Shown one piece after another: positions 22,765-35,000 of a stretch of 64,000 nucleotides of DNA. The notes under the pieces are model-generated. The model searched no databases. It saw only the letters and a program-made list of their open reading frames with translations, and was not told the origin of the DNA. The stretch's first letter is position 1, and each line of letters begins with the position of its first letter. The DNA lies in contig OX381718.1 of assembly GCA_947462335.1 (NCBI GenBank), positions 43,958,281 to 44,022,280 of the forward strand, read 5' to 3'. The translations under genes were made by a program, and so were the position numbers. The stretch comes from Harmothoe impar. Lineage: Eukaryota > Annelida > Polychaeta > Phyllodocida > Polynoidae.

Positions 22765-23066
22765 AGAACTAGGGAATTGAACGTTCGCAATTGGGTAGAA
22801 TTCGGGTAGGTCACAATGACACAAGAAAGGCGCGGGAATTGAACGTTCGCAACTGGGTAGAATCCGGGTAGGTCACAATGACAAAAGAAAGGCAAGAGAT
22901 ATTCCCAAGAATTGTGAACATGTCCTTATTACAATCAGAACTTGGGAATTGAAGTTCGCAACTGGGTAGAATTCTACCCAGTTGCGGATGTTCAATTCCT
23001 GTGCCTTTCTTGTGTCATTGTGACCTACCTGGATTCTACCCAGCTGCGAACGTTCAATTCCCAAGT
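22765..23066. repeat. Foldback palindrome in intron 1
   Basis: The unit GGGAATTGAACGTTCGCAA + CTGGGTAGAAT + GTAGGTCACAATGACA occurs twice direct (22775-22900) and then again followed by its inverted copies up to 23066. The centre is near the palindrome GGGTAGAATTCTACCC (about 22965-22980). Confidence 0.75.
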
Positions 23067-24157
23067 TAACCGCACAAGTTCTGCCTGAGATCTTGTTTGC
23101 AGGGTGGTTTGATCAGATGCACTCTCGCAGTCAGCAAACAGCCAAGGGGCAGGTTACAGTTATATGTAGGAGGAACGATAGGAGCTCGGCTCGTAGTCTT
23201 AGACTGAGAGAACAAATCACTACAGATCCGCCTACTCTGCCCCTACCAGTAGCCCCCAAACCCTGCACCATAGGTGGTGACCTCTGTTCCGAAGAACCAT
23301 TGGAAGCGCAAGGTCCTATCCTACAAACGAACAGCACTAACCATCATATAAGATATTAGGTTGTAAACCGGACCCCTACACTCTCACACTATGTCCACAT
23401 TCTAACATCACAAAGCGTCCACAAAATGCAGTTTGTCCACAGCCTTCCGTCCCTAAATCATACTGTTCTGGTTCCTTTAGTGGGGAGGTAAAGCAAATGT
23501 TGGCCTCTCTTGGGGTGGTCAAATATATTTTTACTGCTCTTGGCGAAAAGCCCTGTGTGTTGCATTGCATCGTGTAAGCAAAAGGATTCGGCTCTTCCCG
23601 ATGGGGGTTGACCATGAATTTCCACAACCCCTCCAGTTAAACTACCCCACACCCTTGGCGTAGCCTAGAACATTTCAACTATTTTCGACAAAAAAAACCC
23701 TCTGTGTGTTGCTAAACTTTAAAAGTTTGTACTTCTAATGATTGGGGATCAAAAATAAATTTTCTTAAAAGTGAGGCAGGATGTTCACAAAAAAATATAT
23801 TATATTTCCCTTCCTATCTATTCCATTGCCCTTCATCCCCTACCATTTTGCTCAAATTTGATTTTATTGTTCAATATATTATGCTCATTTTGGAATAAAT
23901 TAATTGTTTCCCCATAGTATCCCCATTAGAAATACACTAGATGATCTCATGGTTGGGTAATATGGGATCCCTTTCTGACCTATTTTCACCTAAAGATCAC
24001 ATTTGGTTGACCATTATCCTCTGAATATTATACTGTTACAGTATTTAGAACACATTTCAATAAGATTTAGAATTTGCCTATCAGCGACCCACTAATGCCG
24101 TTTTATATATAGGGGAACCACATCCTTATCAACTGTCTCTACCTTCCCATACTCCAG
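23067..24157. other. Intron 1 of paralogue 1
   Basis: Holds an unassigned stretch and a copy (about 23736-24080) of the dispersed block seen at 17.74-18.09 kb. No extra exon is seen. Confidence 0.4.
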
Positions 24158-24249
24158 GTTCTAGTCTTGCTGCTCATAAGACCAACAAGGTTCCTATACC
24201 TGAAGGTGCTATTTGGACGCAGTGTCTTCCCCCCGTAAAGACCATAGAG
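24158..24249 (+). CDS. Paralogue 1 exon 2, first part
   Basis: Acceptor CCCATACTCCAG. Encodes SSLAAHKTNKVPIPEGAIW then TQCLPPVKTIE, matching SLAAHETNRVPMPEGTTIW of paralogue 2. Ends in the CATAGAG target duplication, where the transposon begins with an in-frame TAG. Confidence 0.7.
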
Positions 24250-25167
24250 TAGGGTGGCCGGAGGCTCTAGCTGGTCGCTCAATCTATATCTGATCCTATG
24301 TTAAGTGACCCTTTTATGATGGAATCTCATTTTGGCTAGGGAGCAGATGGAGACCTCTAGTAACTTGGTATCAAGAGAACTTGAATGGATCCTTCATACA
24401 TGAGCTGGAATAAGCATCATAAATTGTATTACATAATGTAATTTAAGAGCAATCTTGACAGACCTTCAGATTTTGAGTCTGTCTTGAGCTCTATAACTGG
24501 GTAATCTCTTCAGCCTATCCTCTGGGAGAATTGACACTGCTTGATGGAAAATCCATGTATCAACGAAATTCTTTTTTTGTTTGAAGCGTCTTGTATGCAG
24601 GCATGTCATGGGAGGTCATATAGTTACTTGCGACAATTATATCTTGCATAGATAAGCCTCCTAATATTATGTATTTTTAGCTCAATTATTTTTCTAGAAC
24701 TCCTTAATTGGTAGATTACGGTAGACTACTGAAAATAGAGCTAAATGAGCTGAAAATGATGCATCTGGAATGGAAATGATACAACCTACCGCCAGCCAGC
24801 GTCAGGACATCTCCTGGGGGTCATATTGGGGTCTGAGACCCCAATCTCAAGCATTTACATCATATATATAACACTAGAGGGCCTCCCCTGTCATAGAGTT
24901 ACATAGGAAATCTTAGTTCACTCCTTAGACACTGTAGCATGACAGGGCTATGAGTGAGATATAGGCATGGTATGTCTACCCTATGCAGATGTTCAGATCT
25001 GTCAGAATGGTGAGGGAGGTGAGGGATTTGTAATCAGCTACAATCAGCTCCCTAGTTACTGCTTCAACATAATAATGATAGTTTGTTAAATGTGAGTTTT
25101 GAGGCTTTCTGTACATACAACATGTATATATTTTTGATAGATATCTAAAAACCCTCCGGCCACCCTA
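24250..25167. mobile_element. TIR transposon inserted in coding exon 2
   Basis: A 918-bp element with 15-bp perfect terminal inverted repeats (TAGGGTGGCCGGAGG) and flanking 7-bp direct repeats CATAGAG (24243-24249 and 25168-25174). It has no transposase frame, so it is non-autonomous. The superfamily is uncertain; hAT or P type would fit a 7-8 bp duplication. Exact excision would restore the reading frame of the exon. Confidence 0.85.
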
Positions 25168-25174
25168 CATAGAG

Positions 25175-25251
25175 AACAACTTGAAAGAGTGCTATAAGCA
25201 AATGGACGAATTCCGGCTGGCTATGGGAAACAACGTGACAGCCCAGTGTGG
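25175..25251 (+). CDS. Paralogue 1 exon 2, second part
   Basis: Continues in frame after the duplicated target: NNLKECYKQMDEFRLAMG then NNVTAQCG, aligned to HHYIGCYSQLDAYMQGRG of paralogue 2. Ends TGTGG|GTAAGT. The cysteines are conserved. Confidence 0.7.
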
Positions 25252-25369
25252 GTAAGTAGATGAGAAATAGTGGTGAAAGGACGAGGCTGTGTGTCTCCAC
25301 TACTACATCCAGATGAAAAATACCTTGAATGCCAATTTATAACTTAACCCGTAGCTACAAGTCAATACT

Positions 25370-25503
25370 TGTGGTTATGATGCACCAGCCTGATGCACCA
25401 GGGCAGCCGATGCGTGTATCTTACCAGTGCTATATTGGTGCATCATGCCGACCCTTCGGTATCAACCCTGCAGGGTCAGCATCATACATGAGTGAAGCCT
25501 TAA
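25370..25503. repeat. Partial hairpin MITE
   Basis: GATGCACCAG, TATTGGTGCATCATGCCGAC, CCCTGCAGGGTCAGCAT modules of the family. Ends decayed. Confidence 0.5.
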
Positions 25504-25521
25504 ATATATATTTGAGTTACT

Positions 25522-25933
25522 CATTCATCAATTGTGAAACAACAGGGGAAAACGTACCATTACAGGGATTTAGTGTATAAAACAGCCACTAGGTGGCACC
25601 ACCATGCAACAATAGGACGTTACCCTACTGACTTATTATGGAACTTTTGGCCACTTCTCTTTTCCCGACTTACCCCGAAAATGATTGTCCAAAGCCTATC
25701 TTATGAACCTGTGAATTAGATAATCACACAAATAATTAATATTTGTTGGGAAGAGAAGGCCATAGTGATCATTTTGAGATTATGATTGTCAAAATCGGAC
25801 AAGAGGAAGTTCCCATAAGTTCCATGATAACTTGCTAGGATAATCTTATGTTGCTCCACTGGTGGCCACCTAGTGGCTGTTTTATACACTAAATCCCCTT
25901 AATGGTACGTTTTCGACTGTTGTGTCACAATTA
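25522..25933. repeat. Foldback element with about 70-bp TIRs
   Basis: The left arm (CAACAGGGGAAAACGTACCA, GGGATTTAGTGTATAAAACA, GCCACTAGGTGGC) is repeated inverted at the right (about 25860-25933). It sits in intron 2 of paralogue 1. Confidence 0.75.
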
Positions 25934-26379
25934 TGCATAATAAAAATAGAACCAAGGTTTTGCAAAAATAATTGTATTTTCTTTGAACACAATTTAAGAA
26001 CAGTTGCATTTGTAAAATAATGAATAAAATGATATGCACAATATCCTATCACAATTGATAATCTCCACTACGTAGGTATAAATGTTCATTTTCATCTCCT
26101 GTCATTGACGGATGGTGGGTGGGTGAGTAAACGTTCCTCTCGGCATGCTGGATGGCGGGTGAATGGCGGATGGGTGCACTGCAGCCTCGGTACTTGTGTG
26201 TGGTGTGCAGTGACGTCATGGACCATGCAGGCAGCAGCAGGAGAGTGCACACTGCAGAGAGACTAAGTCATGCATGAGGTACGCACACAGGTGTGTGTGT
26301 GCTGTGTAGCTGTGATCACTGGATGTGTCTCTTTCATGCTAAATTAAAAGGAATTAAAATAAATTCCCCTCTAATGATG

Positions 26380-26890
26380 ACAAGGGCTTTAACGCACTAG
26401 GTGGCCCTTATAGGGTTAATTTAGTATCACTACAAAACATTACTATATACTAATATTTATTCAACGAATGAGAGGGGATGAACTTATGGCTGTGTTTCAC
26501 CAAATTGGGCCAATGTGAAAGTTTTTGACCCGGTGCTGGGTTACATCTTTTGTCAGAACCTAGGGCAGATGAAGATATAAATGGGCTGAAAAAGTGTTAT
26601 GACACTTTAATTTATCAATTTTAATTGACCTAAAGATGGTACACGGTCAAATATGGCACCAGGTAAAAGACTTTTACATTGGCACGATCTGGTGAGACAC
26701 AGCCTTATATGGATTGACTTCCCATGCTGTCCTGCCCTCTATCGGCAGTTCTACCAACTTTACCCTTGTAATTATGATATTTTCTCATACAGGTTACACG
26801 CCTGGGCTGCATTCATTCATCATGATGATCAACGGCATGATGCTTGCAATCATTTAAGGATGAAAAATGATGAAAGGCTGAACACTGTAG
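26380..26890. repeat. MITE fragments and a possible exon-3 relic
   Basis: Fragments of the hairpin MITE (GCTTTAACGCACTAGGTGGC at about 26389; TGGGCTGCATTCATTCATCA at about 26803) flank 26725-26760. That stretch translates to CCPALYRQFYQLYP, close to the HCPDLYRQFYRDM of exon 3 of the paralogues. Possibly a decayed duplicate exon. Confidence 0.4.
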
Positions 26891-27118
26891 ATTGTGGCTC
26901 TTAAACGATTTTGTGGAAAGGGGGGGGGGATCTACTCCTTGTGCAGGTCGCCTCTCTACCCAGTTCCTCTTGCATTTTGCCTCTGTCGTTGGTTCTTCTT
27001 GCGGACGTTAATTGCACAAGCTCCTTGAGCGGCCACATCTCGTATGTTAACTTCCCCTACTGCCCTACCCTCTCACAGCACATCTACTAACTACACCTTG
27101 TATTTTTACTTCCTATAG

Positions 27119-27264
27119 TGGCATCCAAATGCTGAATGAGTGCATCAAGTATAACGTGTCCCTGTACTGCCCCGACATCTACCGGCAGTTCTACCGAGAC
27201 ATGGCCAGCTTTCTGCCCACCGTCATCCTGTTCTGCGGCTCTAACATGGGACTCATCACCATCG
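27119..27264 (+). CDS. Paralogue 1 exon 3
   Basis: 146 bp, the same length as paralogue 2. Acceptor TACTTCCTATAG, donor ATCG|GTGAGT. Encodes IQMLNECIKYNVSLYCPDIY, then RQFYRDMASFLPTVILFCGS, then NMGLITI. Carries three conserved cysteines, an NVS glycosylation site and the hydrophobic block. Confidence 0.85.
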
Positions 27265-27925
27265 GTGAGTTACATGATAAGGATGTGTTTCACCAAATCA
27301 ATACAGGTTGAAACTATAAGACCGGCGCACCTCTATGATGATTTAGGTTTTTTAGGATAAGGGCACTGTTTTGTGGGATAAGAGCCGATTTTATTAGATA
27401 AAGGCCCGACTGACAGCCCTTATACTACAAAGCTATTATGTTTGTAGGATAAGGGCAATTTGTAGAATAAGGGCCTAACAGCGTCCACCATTGGATCAGG
27501 CATGTAGACCTCCATTAGTCATTTCCTCATCAATTGACAGGCCCTTTATCAAGGGAAAGCCATTTGTTATGAAATCTGAATGAAATACTGAATTGAGGGT
27601 TCATTGATAGATTTATGAAAACACGGTGGGAGCATATGTGTTTTGATTGGTAATAATGCACCCCTTGCTGGTTTTGATTATTGTAAGAGGCGTTCCACCG
27701 TTGAAATTGCAATTCTAATTAAGAGCAAAGAGCAATGAGAATAAGGTTTTTCTGCTTCAGATATCGCTTCTCAATTCTGGCGTTTTAGATACATTATCGG
27801 GTGCTGTATCGAATTTCTGTCCTCTAAGTGTTGGCTCTTAGCGGTTATGGAGACAATATCTATAGTCCAATTCAGTTTTTCTCTCATTACTATTTTGATA
27901 GACAATATTTTTATTTTTTCTACAG

Positions 27926-28201
27926 AGGAGTGGGAGCACATTGTATGGATTCGATTTGAGCAGCTCTACTTCAACTATCTTGCCTCTATCAGCTCCACTG
28001 AGCTACCAGACATCACCACCAAGCAACCTGCAAGAGATGTTGAGGATGTCACAAACAGCACAACTAACTCAACCAACTATGGGAGTGACTTCCAGGACAA
28101 TGTGAACTCTGATGATGATGATGACGTCAAGATGGTGACCAAGAGGATGAGTGACAACATCCGCAACGTCACGGAGAGGTTCATGGCTTCCACCACTGCT
28201 G
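27926..28201 (+). CDS. Paralogue 1 exon 4
   Basis: Encodes EEWEHIVWIRFEQLYFNYLA, then a Ser/Thr/Asn/Asp-rich linker with NST sites and DDDDD, then DVKMVTKRMSDNIRNVTERF. 108 bp shorter than paralogue 2 because the linker is shorter. Donor GCTG|GTGAGG. Confidence 0.85.
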
Positions 28202-28655
28202 GTGAGGCATTTACTGTCAAATTTCCTGTCCAGGTCTCCAATGATTTATGCATAATTATTATCAGCACACATACTCCCTAATTCCCCTAAATCTCCTTAT
28301 TTTGAAACATAGCAATGTTTGGTTGTAAGTAAAAGAAAAGGATAAAGGTGTGTGTGTCAGGCTGCATGGTTAGAAAATAAAATGTAGGTTGGACATTTTG
28401 TCATTTAACAAAATTAGGCCTCAAATATCATCCAGGAATTGACTTGCAAACTTAAGCAATAGTTGGTGAACCATAGCCTTAACCATTAGTTTGACGCTAA
28501 ATGAGCAAGACGGCAAGAATTTCTTTTAGAATTGGATTAAAAATGTCAGCCCTATTTTGCTACTTGTAGGTGTGGGTAACTGCAAACACGGCTTTTTAAG
28601 CTAATTCTATAATCCACGTGTATATCAATATGAGACTTGACTTTGATGATTGCAG

Positions 28656-28747
28656 CACCCAGAGCAACTACGGATAAACCTGTGTCACTGATGGAGGTAC
28701 TGACCACTGCAGCAGCGGCCCACACAGAGGACGAAGCCACCAACTAA
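28656..28747 (+). CDS. Paralogue 1 exon 5 (C-terminus)
   Basis: Acceptor TTTGATGATTGCAG. Encodes APRATTDKPVSLMEVLTTAA... with TAA at 28745-28747. SLMEVLTTAAAA is conserved with paralogue 2. Similar 3' UTR sequence follows (GGGTCTT-CATCCAAGCCTATGA in both copies). Confidence 0.85.
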
Positions 28748-31253
28748 AGCTTTCAGACACGGCCATTTTGATTTTCAAGTTACATGCTGTTTGTGTTTTT
28801 CAAGTTACAAACTGTGTTTCAAACAATGAGATGATATAACTGAATATACGTGGCACGATCTGCGAAAAGGGACCGTAGTGCAGGGTGCACTATGGTTCCT
28901 ATTTCCAGTACATGTCACATATGTCTCTTTCAGGGTCTTTCATCCAAGCCTATGAATTATGGTATATAACATGTCTTCTTATAATGGTATACATATCTGC
29001 AATCTGCTTCGTAATCATAGCAAATTTTGCTTCAAAATCACAACGAAAGCAAAAACAACATGCTAGCCTGGGGCCACTCCAATCAGGTATGTGGTACCCC
29101 ATTCCCCAGACTAGCGGTGCTTCTCGGCTACCAAGAGTATATCAAATATATAAAAGCTAGCACACAATAAGTGCTCAACTACGGGGACTAGGCTTACAGT
29201 TTCACTTTTTTCTTCTCGCCGAATTGACAGTTATTTTTTCGAGTTTTTTTTCTCACAAAATTGGCCCTCTTTTTTGAAGCTCATATAGAATAAATACGTT
29301 TGACCTTCACCCCCCCCCCTACTTCCCCATTCATTTACTCTCTTACTTCCCCACTCAGCTATTTCCCATCTCCTTTATTTCCCCCTGATCCCCTATTCCC
29401 CACTCCTCTATTCTCTCATCTATCCCCCACTCCCCTATTCCCTTTACGTTTTCTTTTTAAATGAAAAGATGTATTAGACCAGTGAGTGCAAAGTAAACCT
29501 ACCGACCCATTTGTACGCTTGAAGGTAGCGTTGACCTTCGGTTAAGCTAGAACCCATCTTTGAGGCTTTTATTGGTGTTCGCATAAGACCAGAGCTAGAA
29601 CTACATTCTGAAGCAAGTATTATATTTGGATTGTGAACCTTTGATAACTAAAATATTATTGCTAAGTAAAAGCAGGCGAACTGTAAACGTAGAGAAGGAA
29701 ATATAATGGTTGGATAAATAAGAATCTGTTGTATTTGAAAACCAAATTGGAGCTTGAGTTTGACTTCTACTTTCGCATCTGCTGCACAACTGTTAGTGTA
29801 CACTGAACCCTTTGGTGGGAACTGAAGGTTCCTGTCCCCCAATATATCCATGTCTCCTAGCACCAGCGCTGATAAAGACTTCTACTTCCCGCGGACAAGG
29901 TCACCAGGGTAATCGTATATTGAAATTGAATGTGTGCTTTACAGCACACATGACTCAGGGTCAGTGCGATCATTTGATTGAACTGATTGATTAAAACGTT
30001 GAAGCTGTAAATCTTTGCAGAACAATGACCCATTTGACCATACTGAGGCTGAAAACTACTCTGGAATCAAGTGTCACATTGGTCTTTAGTAATCACATTT
30101 TAGCCAATTCGGCAAGGGTGGCTATGGGCAGGGCCAGAATTATTTCAGATGCAAACATGTTTACATGCGTTCCTCAGTGAAAAAGTATACCAAATGATGT
30201 GTCATATCTTTGAAAGCTAGAGATAGTTGTCTAAGACTATGCTCTATTTTTCACCCCAATGTTTTCAATTCCTTGGAGAAGAAATTTTCAAGGTGACCTT
30301 GCTCACATAACTCATGGTTGGGAACCCTGAGTAAATAAACATTCAAAGGTAATCAAAGTAGATCATTTTTAGTAGTTCCGCCTTTACACTACACTCGGCG
30401 CCACTCTTTGCCATGCTTTACGTAACAACGACCTGCTTATTTTTGATATAGTAGGTCGAATACATTTGTTAACACTTGTATGGGCAGTAAAATTATATTC
30501 CATCGGATAATACATGACCTCCAGAGAACTGGTGGTTAAACCCAGAATTAGTTAAAAGAGGACAGTCTATAATTAGAGTACATGTAGTTGGCCAAATATA
30601 AAGTTTTGGGTCCCTCAATTGAACCTCGAGACCTTGAAACCTTGACAGCTGCTTGAGATTTGCCTTTCAATATGACAAAGGAGAGGACCTTGGTAGACGA
30701 TGGTGACATTGTAAGAATATGGAGTAGCATATAGACTCAAGTTCTATATATATTCAATGGACACTTTATAAAAGGCCACTGGAGCATAGTATAAGTGTCC
30801 TTATTTAGCATGACACATACCGTATCAGGGATTGGTATTTTCCATAGATGGGTACATTTCTTGAGAGGAAGGCTGCCTCACCCAAACTCAATAATGGTTG
30901 ATTACACGACCTATGACTAGATATACATTCCAATCATTTTGCTGTCTGTTTTACCTGTGTGGAGAACAGTTGAGTTTCTATTACATTTGATTGTATTGTT
31001 AACTAGATAATGTACTGTTTTAGGCTGAAATGTTTCTATTATCTTTACATACCACATGTTGGCTAGACTTGACAGACATTTTTCAGTACAATATGCCCAT
31101 AACATATTAATTAACATCATAAAACTAAAGCTCAATTATCACCATAATATCATCCAATCCATGGACATTAAAAATAGGTATGCCTGTGACTGTATGCATG
31201 TGGGCTCATTATGTGGGGTTTGCTACAACTTGACCAGATGATCCATCTGTCAC
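28748..31253. other. 3' UTR of paralogue 1 and intergenic DNA
   Basis: A possible poly(A) signal AATAAA lies at about 29289. A C/T-rich imperfect minisatellite with CCCCACTCCCCTATT units lies at about 29305-29450. The 91-codon frame at 28885-29160 lies in sequence shared with the 3' UTR of paralogue 2 and is not called a gene. Confidence 0.4.
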
Positions 31254-31490
31254 CCTTTAACTCTTTAAAAGTTGTATGCACCATTAATGCAGTTCCCCCT
31301 ATATTCACTATGACACATGAATGTACTCACCAAGTCTGCATTCAGCTATCTTTGTGACCCAACGAGGGTGATACACTCCCAACGGATCAGCATGATGCAT
31401 AACTGTAGCCCTGGCAATTTACTTGATAGAGCTGCATTCGTGCATCATAATGACCAATGGCATAAAAAAGATATGCAGTCCTTAAAGGTT
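31254..31490. repeat. Hairpin MITE copy, decayed
   Basis: CCCTTTAACTCTTTAAAAG at the left and CAGTCCTTAAAGG at the right. The inside has GCTGCATTCGTGCATCATAA and GATACACTCCCAACGGATCA. Confidence 0.55.
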
Positions 31491-31540
31491 TCACAAAGCC
31501 CCATTCTGCACCCTCACAAAGTCACATGGGAGGAGATGAG

Positions 31541-31627
31541 GGCCTATTCTATTCACCTGAGGGTGTCTGAATCGGGATTTCTATCAGAGCTAGCCACGAC
31601 TGCCTGGATACCAGTTGGATAAATAAG
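31541..31627 (+). other. Probable 5' UTR exon of paralogue 2
   Basis: Homologous to 21482-21568, same 87-bp length, donor AAATAAG|GTAAGG. The conservation shows that the tandem duplication included the non-coding first exon. Confidence 0.5.
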
Positions 31628-31975
31628 GTAAGGGGTGCTAGGATATGCATTACGCAGTTAACAGTCACCTTTAAAGGCTTTTTCTTTTGATTTCACTCAT
31701 TGTGAATACAATTTAATATTTATTTAGGTTGGAAAATACGGAATCTTGCAGGTGGATTGTAAATGTTTAGCATAATTAATAACAATATTATTCCTAAAAT
31801 AAAACGGAGGAAGAAGTGTTCCAATAATCGTAAAGATAGCATAACGTTTAATCAAATACCTATAGATCTATTATCAAGCTTTGCCAAACATGAAGGATGA
31901 TATTTTTGATATTTCTATTTTTCACTAAGCTCTGTGTTTCATGTTCAGATTTCGAGAGATTAACCTTGAGCAGAA

Positions 31976-32033
31976 ATGGCTGCCTTTCAAAGGTTCGTAA
32001 GTACACTGTTACTTGTGTCAACACTATGTATAG
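31976..32033 (+). CDS. Paralogue 2 exon 1 (signal peptide)
   Basis: 58 bp, the same length and phase as paralogue 1. Context CAGAAATGG, donor ATAG|GTAAGT. The upstream acceptor at about 31948 (TTCATGTTCAG) is conserved between the copies. Confidence 0.85.
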
Positions 32034-35000
32034 GTAAGTCCAAACCAGTTTTAGAATGCTAGTCTGTACAAATTATAAAATGTCCATTTTGTCTTTTGAA
32101 TTTTGAATGAGAGGAACGAGCACTTGCTCTTATCAGATGGTATGATCGCTCCAGTGGTATGATGATTTCAGGGGTGTGATCGCTCACGTAATTAACTTTA
32201 AGTCGATTGCTAAAATTAGACAATATTTACCTCTGATATTTTTGGAACTTACCATTAACAGTATAAATGTTTCTGTTAAGGTGAATTTGATCTTATCTAG
32301 GTCTGGATGTATAATGTTTGAATAGTGGAAGCCCACTTTACTCTATGTTTGACATGCTAACAAAGATGCTGCTTTTATTAGAAATGTAAAGGTAGACTAT
32401 ACCAGAGGTTAAAGTTAGTATCCCAACTGTTGCGTCCGCTAGCTAATATCCATATCTATCTATTTCTATACAAAAATCCCCACACAGTAGCCCAAACCAA
32501 TTTTCACTGCGCAGTCATTAATTGGAAAATGAGTATGCCTCTCATGCAGTACACAAGGTGGCAGTTGTGTGCAGTATGCACAAAATATTCTCACTACAGA
32601 CCTTGTAGCTTATTTCCATCCATGTACACATTACTGCCTCAAACCCTATACAATTGGCAGCATATCTCAGGTGATTGTCCATATTTATATTTTCTTCAAT
32701 AAAGCTGTGGATCTGGTTGTTATAACACAGCTTACATTGAAGCATGGGGTATAGTACAATATCCCTGATTGAAGCATTGAGAACATTTGGTAACAGGAAT
32801 TATGTACTAAGTTCAGAAGAGAAGTGATATTTAGGGATTTAAGCTAATTATAGAGGTCAAATCTAGACACTTCAGTTCCTTTAAGATGAAAATAGGCCAT
32901 ATTTATATATAACCTGAAGCCCGTTGACCAGGTCCATACATGGACTGTGAACAAGGCATACACTCACCCAGTGGGCACAGAACATTGCATCAACATTGAT
33001 AACTTGTTGTCAATGTTGATTCAACGTTGATTCAATATTGATTCAATGTTGAACTAAATTCTGTGCCCACTGTGCATTGTCCGCTGCAAAGGTCCCTACT
33101 TACCGTGTCACAGTACAAATTCGGCTCCAGAATGTTGTACTCGTAAATAGTGCCAATGAAAAACGGTGCTACTGTGCATGTAATCAGTGGTAGGTGGCCT
33201 TAAATTTGTCACAGAATCATAATCTGTGGTCCAAATCGTTGCCAAAGGCCTAAGTAAAAAGAGTATAAAAGTTGGTTGTTGCCATGGTGTCCCGGGTGTA
33301 CTCTCATTCCGAAATCCTTCCGAAGGAAGGCTCTGGTAACTGCCAAATATTGGGATTTTGCTGGGTCTGGGCAACCCCTGCTGGTAGGCTGGAACCAGCA
33401 AACAGGAACAGGAAATGGAACCAGAAAGGCTGATGGTAAATCTAGTTAAAACTACCATCATACATTCTGGTTCCATAACGTGAATTCTCTTCTGAGGAAA
33501 CATTCCGGTGCAGACAATGCATATAATACTTTGTGTAGTATGTAGACAAAACGTGCCAATGCAAACGCTGATATTGGTCTTGTGAAAGAAAAATTCTGGC
33601 TATGTACTTTTATTTCATGCTTGATACAACAATCACTATGCTTAAGTACTAGAAATCTTGTATCCCATGTCCCTCATAGAATATAGGTGTTCCCGTATGA
33701 CCTGTACAGTCATCATTTGTGGATCAACAAAGGGATAGGGATCCCCAGGTAACAAAAAGCGTTTTACAAACGTTTACAAAGTTTTGGAGGAAAACTCTTT
33801 CATTCAAGCCTTTACATAATGTTTGCGTCCAAACGTTTTCAAAACGTTTGCAAACGTTTGAAAAACGTTTTTTGTTAGCTGGCTCTCCATAGACCATTTA
33901 GAGGTCATATATCTACCGGGCTTTAGTTGTAGCAAGGGACCATTACAGCGCAACGTCTGCATGGCGCTGATTGTTGCAATATTTGGCGCCATTATGACGT
34001 CATATAAGAAACGTATAGTGGGTGGTGCATCATGGGTAAACTCGAAGAGTGCTAATGAAATATATCACTGGAAGTAGGTAGGTCAAGCAGTGACTGCCTT
34101 CACGCACTTGTATCTGTCACAGTGCTAAACCACCCAGACTTACCTTGGGTATAGCTCTCTAGCAGTTAATCACCAAATATCAAATACAATGGATTTTGGA
34201 CAACCCCACGGTATTGAGACACTTCCCGGGACTGCATTACATTTTACTGACATACTGTCGTTAAAGGGTTAGATAATGATCCCACTCATCAACTGTCTCT
34301 ACCTGCTCCAGGTGCCAGTCTTGCCGCCCATGAGACCAACAGGGTTCCCATGCCTGAAGGTACTACCATCTGGATGGTGTGTATGGACACCCCCGCAGTC
34401 ATTGAGCACCACTACATAGGCTGCTACAGCCAGCTGGACGCCTACATGCAGGGCAGGGGCAACGACATCACCTCCCAGTGCAGGTAAGTACTCACACCAA
34501 AGAGCAAAGGTTACAAAGAGGGTTCACTACCCGTTTTATATTCCCTTAAAGCTAATCGCGCCCCCTGAGGGATGGCGTGTAAAGCCCACATAGCTCACTG
34601 TTAACGTATTTACTGGCCCTTTTTTTCGTTTGATACAAATTAACCGTTTAGCTACTGACCTATAAATTCACCCAAACCCTTGACTACTGGCATTCCCAAC
34701 TGCTATTACTATATAAAACGGGGGATTTCCATGTCATATCATATTAGGCCCAAATCTGCCATGGGGACGGTAAAATGTGGATACCTTAGAATCTGGGCTG
34801 AAAGTAACATATTTTATCTATAATCTGTGGGGAAAAAAAGATACATGGAATATTTTTTCTCCCAGAAAAATAATTTTTTGTATTTTTCAAAATGATGCCA
34901 AATGGCATCACCCGTTTTTTGGTGGATGATGCCAATTGGCATCACCTGTAGCTAAATGGTTAACTGAACTACAACTTGTATGTTTATTTCCTATAGTGGC

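Larger units (their letters stand above)
22452..28747 (+). pseudogene. Six-cysteine secreted protein, paralogue 1, exon 2 split by a transposon
   Basis: Coding exons are 22452-22509, 24158-24249 plus 25175-25251 (one exon interrupted by a 918-bp transposon), 27119-27264, 27926-28201 and 28656-28747. They are aligned with paralogue 2 (31976-36988). The product has a signal peptide (MAAIRTSVCTLLLVTALC), six conserved cysteines, a hydrophobic TVILFCGSNMGLITI block, an acidic Asn/Thr-rich tail with NSTTNST glycosylation sites and an Ala-rich C-terminus. With the transposon ignored, all phases agree (246 residues). With it present the frame meets TAG in the first codon of the insert. Either the copy is dead or the insert is spliced. 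The family is not recognised. Confidence 0.7.

Noticed and set aside
24247..25174. Exact transposon removal as an intron using GA|GTAGGG
   Set aside because: Either available acceptor (CATAG or CATAGAG) would shift the frame. Only the upstream CCC|GTAAAG donor keeps it, so that is the one reported.
28885..29160. 91-codon frame with a hydrophobic segment after paralogue 1
   Set aside because: Lies in sequence shared with the 3' UTR of paralogue 2, where the frame is not kept, so it is not a gene or an extra exon.
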